Part shown: in pieces, positions 36,501 through 48,659 of the stretch | How the letters are laid out: each line of letters begins with the position of its first letter | Position numbering within the stretch: the stretch's first letter is position 1 | Assembly (NCBI GenBank): GCA_030762175.1 | Contig: CM060831.1 | Location: 72,013,001-72,077,000, forward strand | Source: Metallyticus violacea | Taxonomy: Eukaryota; Arthropoda; Insecta; Mantodea; Metallyticidae | Length of the DNA: 64,000 bases | Reading direction: 5' to 3' | The notes under the pieces: generated by a model | Database searches by the model: none | What the model was told of the DNA's origin: nothing | The model's input: the letters and a program-made list of their open reading frames with translations, nothing else | Program-made: the position numbers and the translations under genes

Positions 36501-36780
36501 ATAAGTGCATGTAACAATAGCATCTCCAGCAAATAAATATCTATATATAATTCTGATATTTTTTTCAAAATATTTTCTAATATTATTTACAATTTACAAG
36601 TTGTGATATTGGCAAGGAGGAGGTTATGCTTTAGACAGAGTAAATAAGTTGACCCGAGTTCATCTTTCATTTGATACTGAAGTGAAGCAAATTTAAATCT
36701 TGATTGAAAATCGCAGCCAGCTAAATTTCCATGTCTAATAATAAGGCAGACTCAGTTAACGAAAACAAACAATAAACAAA
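33572..36780. other. Unannotated AT-rich stretch with a small ATC microsatellite
   Basis: An (ATC)9 run lies at 34146-34173. Open frames at 33788-34135 (minus) and 35373-35597 have no recognisable family. No RNA gene was seen. Confidence 0.45.
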
Positions 36781-36784
36781 AAAT

Positions 36785-37690
36785 AAAATACACAGTTTTC
36801 CAAAAGTGGTTAATTGAAATGTATTCTACCATGCCCTCATTCTGCTACGCAATTGGAGTTTATATACACTAGAGTAAACCAGTTAAACTTCAATGAACGT
36901 GCTATTCCCAGTATGACTGGAGTTAATACCCTGTTGACTTAGCCAATTGCCTTGCTCAATCGTGTTCATCACACTATTTCAGTTGAATTTATGTAGAAAG
37001 TAAGTGTTACCCTTCCTTCTGTGTATATATGTATTGTGGAATATGCTGAGAGTAAAATAAACGCTAGAAAAAATAATACATACGTAATACATAATGAGAA
37101 AATTCCGTGGTAAATTTTCAGGAGTTTTGGAGAACAAAATTCGAACCCAAGGCCTTTTCATTAACAAAAAGCAGAGAAAAAATTTAACAGAAAAGAACTT
37201 TGATGAAATAGGCTACAGACTATAAAATTCTAGAAAAACCTTTAATATGATCAGTTCAGCAAATTGGTGTATCGGCATGCAGTGCGTATAAAGCCACTCA
37301 GCCACCACATCTTCACCCATATAAAATAATTTTTGTACCTGAAATAAAACCCCTGGTGGTTTTGAAACAATGTATCCGGGAGGAACTTACAATATACAGA
37401 GGATGAACTGTGGCTAGTGTCTTAAAAACTTTTCAAAGGGATTCAGTCATGTTTTACAGAGGAAGGTAGGCATTTCGAGCACATATTATAATGATGAGTA
37501 CAATTAGTTACTCTTTAGCACTAATAAATAGGGAAAGAAACAGAAAAAGCGCGCAATGAGTTCCGATTACGCCACATGATTTCCCTGGCAAATGGCGAAG
37601 CCAGTACGCAGTAACTTCTGTTGACAAAATCAATTTCCGATTGCCTAGCCGAATGAAAACCCCTGTATTCATTACAAGTGAAGTTATGAA
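36785..37690. repeat. Dispersed repeat E, copy 1 (about 850-900 bp)
   Basis: It aligns over its length with 42225-43060, 5.4 kb away and in the same orientation. Shared blocks in order are CCATGCCCTCATTC, TATTGTGGAATATGC/TATTGTGGCATATGC, TGATGAAATAGGCTA/TAATGAAATAGGCTA, CAGTGCGTATAAAGCCA, ATAAAACCCCTG, TGTATCCGG/AGTATCCGG, AAAAACTTTTCAAA, TACGCAGTAACTT and TTGCCTAGCCGAATG/TTGCTTAGCCGAATG. On the minus strand GTGGCTGAGTGGCTTTATAC (near 37300) resembles a tRNA A box and CTTGGGTTCGAAT (near 37150) a B box, but about 130 bp apart. No coding frame is conserved between the copies. Family unknown to me. Confidence 0.75.
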
Positions 37691-38357
37691 GAAAATTTTT
37701 CTTACACATAAACTGCACTAACAAGTTAATTATTAAATTGAACACTTTAAATGTTCTATTTCTTATGTAAAGAAGAAATTGACAGTTAATATTATAGATA
37801 AATGATCTACGCTTTGAGTAAACAATAGTAATAGGTCAGTTACAAGAATGTTGTAATATCTTTGAGTTTAAAACAGACTCTCAATGAAACTTTATGAGTT
37901 ATCTTTTGTATTGACATGGAAATTTAAATCATACAGAAAAGTTCCATATCCTTACCCAATCGTTATATCTATTCATATGATCGCGATATTCACCTTTTTA
38001 AGTGTCAATGTGATGTAATTCTTTTAATATTTCTCTTGTTTGTTACTTTATATCCCTGCGGTAAATAAGAACTGGCAATATCATCACATTATACAATATA
38101 ATTTGTTTATTTTAAACTTTATATATTTTTCTTTATTATAAACTATTTATGTGCCTAACTAATTCAAAATAGATATTGGATATGGTAGTTGAAATTTTAT
38201 TCCTAACAGGATATTTTTCAATAAAAGAACTTATAACAGGAGAATAACAAATAAAGACTTTGTGAAATTCAAAATGCGAAAAAATGTTCTAGTAACATTC
38301 AATATCATACCAAATCTCTACTACCTGCTCATAACAATACAAACTGTGTCTACTTAC
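37691..38357. other. Probable intron sequence downstream of the Ig exon
   Basis: AT-rich DNA lies just downstream (in minus-strand terms) of the donor site at 38357. No further exon was recognised. Confidence 0.4.
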
Positions 38358-38564
38358 AGTTCATGTCGAGATGGACAGTTTCTTCCAGAGGAAGGGTTCG
38401 GTTGTTATTGGACGCCCGACATTTCAGCTGAGAATGGAGATCTGTCCGGCCCAGGTTTCTAATAATCAGCTCACTACGGACAACATCATTTCCGGGCAAA
38501 GCTATCGAGATGTTGGTTGCCACCAAGTCATTTCGATACCACGTAACAACTGGTCTTGGACGAC
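38358..38564 (-). CDS. Internal exon encoding part of an immunoglobulin domain, Sidestep-like cell-surface protein
   Basis: On the minus strand a 207-bp segment lies between a strong acceptor (pyrimidine run TGCTTCTTTTTCAG ending at 38565) and a strong donor (GTAAGTA starting at 38357). It reads GRPRPVVTWYRNDL, ALPGNDVVRSELIIRNL, RTDLHSQLKCRASNNN and PLEETVHLDMN. The W of TWYR and the C of LKC are the Ig-core Trp and second Cys; the first Cys must be in the preceding exon. The (L)xCxASNNN...VxLDMN ending is typical of Sidestep-family Ig proteins of insects, surface receptors that partner Beat proteins in axon guidance. Both ends are phase 1, so the exon is symmetric, as is common for Ig modules. 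There is no stop in frame. Family placement is from memory of the motif. A lone retained pseudo-exon is possible, but clean splice sites argue for a live exon. Confidence 0.7.
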
Positions 38565-39695
38565 CTGAAAAAGAAGCATACACATCATTTCAGCAATTGA
38601 GAGAAAATAATAGCTCAAGTAATACTAAATGTATCCTTAGAAATTTAAGAAAATATTATCGATTTCTGTTTGTTAAAGAAAGCCACATTAGTTATATTAC
38701 AAACGAAGCACTATGCAAGATATTGTTTGTGTTGTTTCAGCTTTACAATGCAGGTACACTGACATCCTCTGGAGACTATGAAACTCCTAATACAAGTAAT
38801 TTGCTTCTTTGATTTCTTTTCTTCCTGATCGTAGAATGAAACTGTTGTACATGTGATTTGATATTTCCTTTTTTTCCTGAAAATGATGTCAAAATTTAAA
38901 TTTGTAATAAATTCACCTCTAAAACTCGTTTACTTACATCTTATTATTTAATTTTTTATAATATTTTTATTATGAAAATGTGTGTATTAATTTCGAACTG
39001 TCTATAGTCTTTGCTATGCTTCAAAATCACAAATCTATTCCATTTAGCACAGATCAATTATAAATTAACTATTTTAAATACTCACTAATTTAAAAAAAAT
39101 TATCCTCTGTGACAATGATTTTCGGCTATTTTTGTATTACGTTTTTGTTATTCTGATTTTTGGAATATTTCTAAATTTTTGACATTGCACTGACGTTCCT
39201 TTAGAATTAAATCATTAAGATCTCTTATCTTGTAATCTTTAGAAATAGTTCATTGTTTCCATTGCAAAAATTCAAATAATTTTGCTTTCGCTTTTCCCTT
39301 ATTTCAAAATTAGTTTCAATTAACAAGAAACAGTTTGAGTACATACTGAGCTTTCTTGTTTCCGAAAAATAAATAAGCAATTGGTTAAATGCGCTTCCAA
39401 GCATCAACCCGACTTAATTGCTCTTGTTAGCTGTGTAACAGCCTCGTTCAAAAGAGAACAGCTGTTCATCACTTATATCTCGACGTATGTTGGCATCAGT
39501 GAAACTTCATATGAAGCACAAGGTCGACAAACTTCGTCATCTGCCTATCTGTCCACGCAGCAGGTTTTTACATTACTCCAAATTTCATTTCATTTTTGGA
39601 TATGTATTAACATCAGCATCAACAGTTGAAGAACTTTTTAGAACCAGGGTTACTTGCATTCGAAACAGTGAAAAGAGAACCAAAACAACAACAAC

Positions 39696-39727
<32 letters not shown>

Positions 39728-40904
39728 ATTGATAGGTTATTGTTTGACTTTTTATTACACTACCACCGCTACCAAATATTATTTATTTTACTGTAACTGT
39801 TCATAATTATTTGGACATTCGAAAAGCAATGACAATAATATTGTAAAGCAGTATCCCTAAAGGTAACCAATGGAATCTTGTATGCTATAGAGCAGTAATT
39901 TTTTTGATAAAACTGCAGTTGTAATCATATTTTAAACATGGTAACTGTTTCAGATTTGTATTAAATAATCTCTCTCTCTAAAATAGGTTCTGTAGGTATG
40001 GGCAAAGGTGTTTCATAAAAATCCATATTACAAGAGGTAAAAATGCAAATAAGTGATTTAGAGCATTAGAAGAACCTTGAATTACATTCAAGTGAACGAT
40101 TCGACACGTCCATAAAGATGCTTACCTTGCAGGACCCTTTATAAAAATTATTATCGTGTGTTATGAGTATGAAGGCATACTTTTGACGCATACTGTACCT
40201 CTTCGTTTAAGAGTAAACGCAGCTTATTACTCTAATTGCTTGGAATATCAAAGAGCATCTGCGAGGCATTCTCTTTTAATCAAGAGCAAGTGCTTTAGAT
40301 CGATCAGTGAGAGAGAGATTCAGAAATGCTACTTCCAATGAAGATACCTTCTTGCAAGAATTTGGCAATGTATTGTTGACATGTCAGAGCACTATATTTT
40401 ATCCCAAAAGTAACCTAAATAAATTTAGTGTAAAACAATAATTATTATTTCACTACTTTTTGAACGATTTTGTAATTAAGCACGTACTTTAGTGCACAAG
40501 TACTTGCTTGAAGCGTGAGCATAACTTGAGTTCTGTATGGCACAGAATATACTGATGTAACACCCTTGATTGCAGTTACATGGTTTTTAGACACATCTTC
40601 CTTAACCAGCACTTAGCATAAAGAAACTGATCTTGAAGGGAGTATAAATATTCAGAAAGTTTTGTACATGGACATCCCTTGACGTTAGACCATGCAAAAT
40701 TCAGATACCAAAAGGTTGGGGCCAGTTCTCGAATCCGAAAAGAAAAACTAACCGTAGAAATTGCAGTATTCAGTTCTACATCAATTATCATCAATATTGC
40801 TAAGCTCTTTTGCAGTGCAGTAGATGTATGGAGGCATATAAAACACATTTTGCTGGAAAAAGTCTTGATGAATGTGCATAAAAACTACTTTAGGAGGATA
40901 ACAG
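38565..40904. other. Probable intron sequence, one microsatellite
   Basis: It contains (AAC)n(AAT)n at 39683-39726. No further Ig exon or other gene was recognised on either strand. Confidence 0.45.
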
Positions 40905-40980
40905 TATAAATGTCAATTTCAAACCACGGTGTTACTGCAACATATAAATGTCAATTTCAAACCACGGTGTTACTGCAACA
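40905..40980. repeat. Perfect tandem duplication of a 38-bp unit
   Basis: TATAAATGTCAATTTCAAAC followed by CACGGTGTTACTGCAACA occurs twice in direct succession (40905-40942 and 40943-40980) with no mismatch, implying a recent event or an assembly duplication. Confidence 0.95.
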
Positions 40981-41023
40981 CAAACACCATGATCACAGCA
41001 TATACAGAGATCACGTTAGATCT

Positions 41024-41240
41024 CAACCAGGTGGTAACCATACTTGCTTCCTAAACCCTAAATCGCGGGTTCAATCCCGACCAGAACCGATGGATTTTTT
41101 CTTAAGTATAGCTTCCTTCGGAAGGAAAGTAAATAACCTCAAAGCCTGAAAGAAGGGGCCTCAGAGCAAAATTTGTCCCGTTTCACGCCCCGAACTAAAT
41201 GACCTGAAATGCTAAAGGATGTCCATAAATAAACCAAATA
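41024..41240 (+). mobile_element. SINE family B, nearly full length
   Basis: The head has CAGGTGGTAACCATACTTGC (A-box region) and CGCGGGTTCAATCCCGACCA (B box), followed by GGCTTCCTTCGGAAGGAA-like sequence (GCTTCCTTCGGAAGGAAAGT), GCCTCAGAGCAAAATTTGTC, CGTTTCACGCCCCGAAC and a 3' end GTCCATAAATAAACC. The body is shorter than in other copies because of internal deletions after the head. Confidence 0.85.
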
Positions 41241-42224
41241 ACAGATTTCAAGCAGACATTCCTTGTTTGTAACCTGAACTGTGAGATGCAAGTTTTTCAG
41301 CAGACAGTGATGCCACACTGGCTTGTGTATCTTTACCTATTTCAACAAATCTACAAAAGCTTCACGACTACACTGAAAACCAATCATAGGTGCGAGACAA
41401 GAACATTGAAATAACACGTTTTACCCAAAAAGTAATGACATTAAATGCATTTTTTCTTGATAAACGGTACTAATAAAATTATGATACTTCTTTATTAGTA
41501 CTGAAGGTACACAGTACTCAGTAGTCCCTTCTGAATCCGTGTGAGGATTTGACCTCAATTCCGAAAAGGCTTGATGTTATCTTTTATAGCTGAGTCCTTC
41601 AGCAGACGTGACAGACCCAAGTCCGGAGATTCCAAACTCGTGTGATGACTTCCTAATTGTCCTGGGAAGGTGGGAGCACAGGAACTGTTTGGGCATGCCG
41701 TTGGCAAACCAGGCCCAAAGAGAACACTTCCCTCTCACTCCCTCTTTCTATGAAGACTCGTGGGAACCATTTTTGCCTGATGTATACCAGTAGCGTGAGT
41801 TGAGCCCCAATGAGCCACACGTGTTTTATGAACACACATTTTTTGTCTTAATACACAAGTTAAGTTTAGAAGACTAGCTCGTTCTTTCTATCTTCCAAGT
41901 ATATAACAATACCCTAAATGATGATCTGAGATATAAGTATTTGGGAAAACTACTAAAAGATTAACTGTAAATTCAATAAAGACGAGTAAAATATGCACAT
42001 TCCTTGAATAACTGCCGATAAGCATAAATGTTTTAAAATGAGATACAATATAAATGACAAGGGATCAAATTGTTTCCAAAATTGCATTTTCTACTTTAAG
42101 CATTTTCATAACTAGTTTCACGTTGTAAATATAAACGTTCAGCAAATGTTTACTCCATGAAATTATTAAAAAATGACTGCATACCATGTAATTTTGCTTT
42201 TAGATCGATACTAAAGAAAAATAA
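41241..42224. other. Unannotated stretch
   Basis: Overlapping 60-codon frames on both strands at 41608-41835 lie in a slightly GC-richer patch. Neither resembles a known protein. Confidence 0.45.
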
Positions 42225-43060
42225 AATACGTTAATCATAAAAGCACCCACCATGCCCTCATTCCAGTATGCAATCGTAGTTTGTATATACTAATGGCACC
42301 GGTTGACCTTCGCGGACGCGCCAATCCCGTAAGAATGCAGTTAAAGTTCTGTTGGCACAAGCAATTGGTTTTGCTCTGTTGTGTTTATCAACCCAACTGT
42401 TTCACTTCCATTTCTGTAGACTTTCTACTGTGTATTTGTATATTGTGGCATATGCCAAAAGTGAGATATATACTTGAACAAAGAATATTTATATATAATT
42501 GTTATGTGCAAAAGAAATCGTATAAGTACTGCAGGTGAGACTTTTGTGCTAAATTTCGGTTGTAACATGCCCAATGGAAAGTACAATTTTTAGATTGAAT
42601 AACGAAGCCGAGGCCAAAATACCGGGGTTTAACATAGGAGAAGCTTAATGAAATAGGCTATCAGTTAGAAGCTCCTCCTCGAAAGTTAATATGATTAGCC
42701 CAACAAGTTGGTATACCTGTTGGCAGTGCGTATAAAGCCATTCAGCTGCAACATTTTCAATTATATAAAATTACTACTGTATCTGAAAATAAAACCCCTG
42801 CAGATGTTGAAACAAAGTATCCGGAAGCATTTTAGAATATTTGGAAGGATGAATTACGACCACTGCCTCAAAAACTTTTCAAAAGAATTCAAGTGTGTCT
42901 CCCAAAAGAAACAAAAAATGCGCCCTTAAGTTCCGACCGCGAGACATGACTTTTTTTTTCTCGGCAGGTGACGAGACCGTTACGCAGTAACTTTCCGGGG
43001 GCAAAAATAATATCCGGTTGCTTAGCCGAATGGGGATCTGTATAATGCTTAATTGCTCTG
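42225..43060. repeat. Dispersed repeat E, copy 2
   Basis: Partner of the copy at 36785-37690, with the same block order. It also has a minus-strand A-box-like sequence, GCAGCTGAATGGCTTTATAC, near 42745. The B-box-like sequence of copy 1 is not conserved here. Short open frames in it are not shared with copy 1, so I do not treat them as genes. Confidence 0.75.
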
Positions 43061-44669
43061 AAAACAAGCATGGGCGTTACTTTTACTCGTTTATCACTCA
43101 TTTAACTTTATATTGTGATTGTTATTTAAGATCAAAGCACAATTACATAGTACACGACTATGTAATATGTTCTATAAAGCGCAATCTTTAAAAAGCATGT
43201 TTCAAATATGGTTTCATCGTATTTTGGAAGATTCTATTCTGTATTCATTTGTATCTCCTTAAAGAAAGAATTAAAATGTTAATAAAAGTTTTTGAAACAA
43301 CAGTAACGGTTTTAGACCAAAATATCCACGCAGGCACTGAGGACAGCATTGACAGAAGGTAAATTATAGAAATTGGTGAAAATCTAGAGAAATCTGAGGA
43401 AATCAAGCACAACAGGCGAGTTATGTTGGTACCCCTATGCACAATACTTTGAAGATACTGTAACTTTAATTCTACCGAGTTTACCTTCTAGCTCAGCTTC
43501 AAGAATATGCTTTTGTAAGTGGTTTCTTGAATCTGTAGCCGAAGAACCCTGCCCCCTTTTGAGAGGCGTATAAATCGTCATAAAGGCGTTAGCAAAAAAT
43601 AAAACAAAACAAAAAACAAAAAACAAAAACAAAAAAAAAAACACTCGGTATATGGTCCGAAAATCTGGCATTTATAGCGTTTAAAAAGAAAAAGATTTAG
43701 AGATTCGATATTCTGTTTGAAGATAGTAAAAGCACACATAATGCTGAATAAATCTTTTTCCAGAAACTAATATAAGAAGATATAATGCTATAACCAATAG
43801 GAAATCAACAATGCTCACTCAGTGAAGTTCTTCAAGAAATACATACGAGATCACGGAGAATGTAATCGATTCAATCTTCGGTTTAATTAATCTAGATCTA
43901 AATTTATTATATGATGCATTAGAATTAAAAAATTAAAAGCAAAGCTAAACACTGAATATTCAAGATAGTCAAAAACTCTGATAACAAAAGAAAAATTAAT
44001 AAAGCATATATTGCCAATGTTTAAAAAGAGTTATTGTTATTATAAAATATAAAGATTTTAGATATAATAATGGACACAATTACTCACATTTGTATTGGTA
44101 AATGTAGGGGCTTTACGGTGTTTTTGTTCTTTTGTTCAACTAGTACTTTTCATTTATACACCGCATACTCTTTGCCTTACTGATAGCTCATCCAAAAACT
44201 TCTGATACATTTATTCTACTGATAGGGACACATGAGGTTCTGTCTTCGCCATATGGACTTTAGTCGTTTGCGGATCATCAATATATGAATCTTCGAACCT
44301 GAAGTGGCCCATTGCCCTGGACTTGCCACTTCTAAGAAGGTACATATTCAGTTGTTAAACAACTAATGAATCATTTGTAGAAGTTGAGTTGGTAGGTGTC
44401 TGAGTTGACTCTGGTGGTCTTGAGATAAATTCGAACAAAGAACTGTTTGCTTCAGGGATGTCAAAATTGATTAATTTTGCTCATGTTTATTTTTGAAGAG
44501 TTCTTGAATAAATGGAGGGTAGTGAGAACGGACTAGGGTGGCCTGTCATCTCATTTAGTATCACATCGAGACTAGTATAAATTATCCTAAAATCGCAGTA
44601 TTTAGGGAATGTTCCTGCTCTTTGCGAATACGAAACTGCAGATCTGGAATAAGAGGGTAACTACCTGTT
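43061..44669. other. Unannotated stretch with an A/C-rich simple repeat
   Basis: An (AAAAC)n-like run lies at about 43596-43643. A minus-strand frame at 43435-43671 runs through this repeat and has no recognisable family. Confidence 0.45.
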
Positions 44670-44940
44670 TGCATGGGCTCACAGGCTTAAACCCTGAAGT
44701 AGCATTCAGGGTCGCGGTTTCAATCCCGGCCAGAGTCGATGGATATTTCTGCGCAAAAATCCTAACTATGGCGCCCTTGGAGTAAAACTGTGGGCCCTGT
44801 GTCGTAGATTTAAGGAAATTAAAAGATCGTCAAGAATGAAAGAAGCAAAACTTATCGGCCGTTTTACGCCTTGAATGGAATGGGACGCCGATGACTTGAG
44901 ATGTTAAAGAGCGTCCGTAAATAAACGAAATCAACAATCA
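44670..44940 (+). mobile_element. SINE family B, full length, diverged
   Basis: The head has a damaged A box and a clear B box, GTCGCGGTTTCAATCCCGGC. The body has GGCGCCCTTGGAGTAAAACT, CGGCCGTTTTACGCC, TTGAATGGAATGGGACGCC and GATGTTAAAGAGCGTCCGTA, ending with AAATCAACAATCAACAAC. The family's usual GGCTTCCTTCGGAAGG segment is altered here. Confidence 0.85.
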
Positions 44941-46689
44941 ACAACCCAGGTATAAAATATTTATTTGTAAAAACTGAAAGAGTGCGCTCTTTTTAGTGTT
45001 ATAATATCTATGAATATTCTTTTAAAAAAATGTTAAGTATTTCTGAAGACAAAACTATAGATTTTTTGACCGTGAATACTCTAGTTTTGAAAATATTCTC
45101 TCTTTAGTAAGTCACTGATACTCTACTTCTACCGTATATGGGAAATTTATGATCTCGAAGCGGCGAATAAACTGCTATATTTTCACTTTTGAACTTATTA
45201 TACAAAAGGCTCACAGTGGTTTTCTTATCAATAATTTCAAACAGCAAATCTTCATTTACCAGACTTTCTTGGCGCCTTTTAAAAATGCATTCATCGCTCA
45301 GGACAGGCCTTGCTTTCGTACGTGTTGGAGCAGGGCTGAGATATTATGGTCACTAAGTCCCCCGATCTTATTTTTATCTCTTGGGTAAATTAAAAGAAAG
45401 AGTGTACAAAACCATTTTACCCGCTCTGGAAGAAATGCAGCTTAATATCCGTTAGGAGATTGCCTCTACTTTTCAACGGAATTACAGCGGGTGATGGGCG
45501 AAAAGTGCTTTTATTTCATAAATTATATTTAAGGAAACAGTTTATTTTCAGAGCATTACCGCTGCTCCAAATTGGCAAGTAGGGGCCGTGCCGAAGCATC
45601 CTCGCTTCTATTACTGTCTAGGCAAGCTGTACTGCAATAGCGCACTAATATTAAAGTGAAATATCAGCAACCTTCCCGTTTACTATTGCGCAAGAGCCAT
45701 AAATAATAGAAGAGGTTAGGTTAGAATGTAGCTTTCAAAAAATCGATAGAAAAACGAAAGTCATAAGGTTATAGTTTCAAAAAAATAATTTTCAAAAGTA
45801 TTGTTTATGTAAGGAAAAGCGAGTTATAAATATTTCCTATTTATTGAAAACTTAGTGATCTTAGTTGAAAAACGTATAAAGCAGCCTCTTACTTTACAGC
45901 TTAAGGAATTTGTATTGATATAATATATCAATATTGACATATTGATATTGATTGATATAACAAATTAAACAATTTAAAGTCCTCTTATGATGCTAGAAAG
46001 AAACAGGCTACGACATGCAAAGATTTGTTTCAACATCCCTACAGGTCTCTTAGGAACACTCTTTGTGCCTTAATAATCAAACTATGTATTTATGCTTTTG
46101 GTGAGTTGAACAATGTTGCCATGCAGGTGAACCATAACGCTTAAATCTCTGACTATTTTATCTGCGACCTGTTTTTTTTAATAATGCGTGGAATATATGG
46201 GCTTACAGGTAGCAACTTTCTTTTGTTTTATACTCGAGATGTTAGGATATATCTCATTGTGCTACATTTTTCAATAACACGTTCAATCCATTAATGGATC
46301 ACAAAATGCCAGAAATAATTATAGACACAAAGGGCTGTTTGATGAGTATGTGCAAACTCAAAATGTGGTAGCACTAGATTCTTTTAAATATTATGTAGGC
46401 TACTTGGCGACTACTGAGGGATGATGTACATGGCTATGAACATTTACAAAGTGCTCATCGGTGTTTAGAGCTCTTTTCCTTTTTACATTTGTAAACAAGC
46501 GTTTAAAAACACAAATTTTATCTTATAATAAACGTTACTTTTTGAAAGAGGTTACATGTATTAACTAAGACAAATCTGAACAATTATTACGAAAATTTCG
46601 CATCTTTACTTAGAATGGTGAATAAACGGTTTGGTAAATGAAGATTGATCGAACGAGCACAAGCGATGCGTATATCGTAACGGAAAAAT
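44941..46689. other. Unannotated stretch with a perfect hairpin
   Basis: ATATCAATAT (45925-45934), the loop TGAC and ATATTGATAT (45939-45948) form a 10-bp perfect stem, probably chance in AT-rich DNA. No gene was recognised. Confidence 0.45.
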
Positions 46690-47520
46690 TCCACTACATG
46701 GTGCTGAGCTGAAGGTGCAGGAGACTGCGTGTATTTTTGGAGATCGAGTGCATGTTCTTTTGCACAATATTTTGCAAATGATAACTATCAGCAAGATGGG
46801 TGCCGCATTTACTAGCAATTGACTAGAAAAGAGAACGAGTTGTTACTTCCGCGCAGATTTCAGGGCTGTTTAAACGCAATCTGTGAGGCGGTGGAAACAT
46901 GTATCTACCATTACGCGCTGGAAACGAAGGAGCAGTTGAAACATTGGGTTGCAACCAGAGAAAGCGTTCGGAGGAAGATTAAAAACTATTCCTTTGACAG
47001 AGAAGGTGATGATGACTGTATTTTGGAATTGACACTACGTAATTTTATTTATATTTTAGAAAAGGGCAAATCATAACCAATGAATAGTACGCTATGCTAC
47101 TGCAGCATTTAAACGATCTGATCAAGAAGAATTGTTCCAACTTGGCGAAGAGAAAGTTTCTGTTCTATTACAATAACGTACCAGCGCACAAGTCCGCGAT
47201 TCCGGTCTCAAAATCATTGCACATAAGATATGAAATCCTTCCTCATTCCCCTACAGTCCGGATTTGGCTCCTTTAGATCACTTTCTGTTCTCAATATGAA
47301 TCAATGGTTAGCAGAAATGAAATTCGTATCAAGTGAAGAAGTTGTTGCCGAATTAAGCCTTCAATCAGTAACTTTTAGTCTCCAAGATGAGCTTATGGAC
47401 AACACAGAAAGCTAAGCACCCTACCAAGTAAAGTACTAATAGCTGTTTTAGATTTGAAATGAGAGGGGGAGAAAAACAACCGAATATGATTTAATATAGC
47501 ATAATTCTAAAACGAGGCGC
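46690..47520 (+). pseudogene. Mariner transposase pseudogene
   Basis: Frames in order give GDRVHVLLHNILQMITISKM (decayed DNA-binding/linker part, about 46740), ETCIYHYALETKEQLKHWVA (first-aspartate block, with the D lost, about 46895), TLRNFIYILEKGKS (about 47030), NDLIKKNCSNLAKRKFLFYY with NNVPAHKSA (second-aspartate block; D changed to N, about 47105) and IRYEILPHSPT (third-aspartate block, damaged). A C-terminal frame reads SSEEVVAELSLQS. A possible right end lies near 47505-47520 (AATTCTAAAACGAGG). The catalytic residues are lost at two or more positions. It is of the same lineage as the copy at 51627-52622 (shared KKVLFHH/KRKFLFYY and VATxES segments). Confidence 0.8.
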
Positions 47521-48151
47521 ATGCCAATTTATAACATGATATTCTGCAACCCAAAGAGAGATATCCACAGTGTAAAAATAATAAAGTGCGGACCAACCAA
47601 GAACTTACACATGTTTCACTGACAGAGTGAGGAACGCATCAACTGTCTCACACTTCACCAGAATATACGTCCTGCTTTTTAGCATGCAAATTATTGTCAT
47701 GGTTAGATAAACCAATGGGTAGAGTGTTTAGTCCAATTCTTAAAGATGTCTTATGGCAAATGTGTGCGTTAATTTTGTGAATATCTTCCAGGGTGTGTGC
47801 TCTTTATCAAATCGCATGTTGGGGATTTGTTTAAAAAATGCAAAACAGGTACAATTAAAAAAATTGTAAACAGAGTTCTTACGGAAGATATGTTTGAAGA
47901 TATGAAATCTAGGAATGAAGTTTCATATATGTTCTACAGAGATAATTTCATTTTGTGATCATATTGTGAAATTATTAATCAATTATCGCCCAAATAATTA
48001 ATTTCCAAGCGTGCTACTTCCCAAATAGGGAGCGAATATGAGTTAGAAACAAATGGACCATTTCATCGCTAGTACACTAATGACTCTGCCTTAGAAATGT
48101 CTTGACTGGTTCGCCTGTATTATCAGAGAATTTGTTGTAATGTTTAATGCC
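47521..48151. other. Unannotated stretch
   Basis: No gene or known repeat was recognised. Confidence 0.5.
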
Positions 48152-48412
48152 TTTTTTTTTTTTTTTTTTTTTTGGTTTGGTTTATTTTGGGCGCTCTTTA
48201 ACATCTCAGTTCATCAGCGTCCCATTCAATTCAGGGCGTGAAATGGCCGATATATTTTGATCAGAGGCCTCTTCTTTCAGACTTTAGGGTCTTTTACATG
48301 CCGTAAATGTATTTCCCTTCCGAAGGAAGCCATATTTTGAATTTTTACGTCCGAAAAAAATTCCATCGCTCCTGGCCGGGATTGAATCCACGATCTTGGG
48401 TTTAATGCTGAG
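48152..48412 (-). mobile_element. SINE family B with a T22 tract (poly-A tail on minus)
   Basis: The run of T at 48152-48173 is the A-tail on the minus strand. Upstream of it in the element are the family 3' end (TTTATTTTGGGCGCTCTTTA as plus-strand complement), GTCCCATTCAATTCAGGGCG, CCCTTCCGAAGGAAGCCATA and the B box complement GGCCGGGATTGAATCC. The head is cut off near the A box. Confidence 0.85.
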
Positions 48413-48659
48413 TGTGTATAACTATATCAAAAATAGATTGGCACATATAAAATATCTCCAATGTCCCACTCAAATTAACTTTCTCAGTATGCAATTTCTA
48501 CACAGGTTATAAAAGAACACAATTTGAAATATTAATATTTGGCGTTTATCGACTTCTTGAAGTCTTCAAATTAGTCAGTGGAATTCAACAATGAAACGTT
48601 TCGGTAGAACGAGAAACAAGCTCATTTATTCCTCTGCAACAATTGAGATAGCAAAAATA

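Noticed and set aside
38371..38812. Plus-strand open frames across the Ig exon
   Set aside because: Shadows of the minus-strand exon; no splice or family support.
41608..41835. Overlapping 60-codon frames on both strands
   Set aside because: Neither matches a family; overlapping opposite frames of this size are expected by chance.
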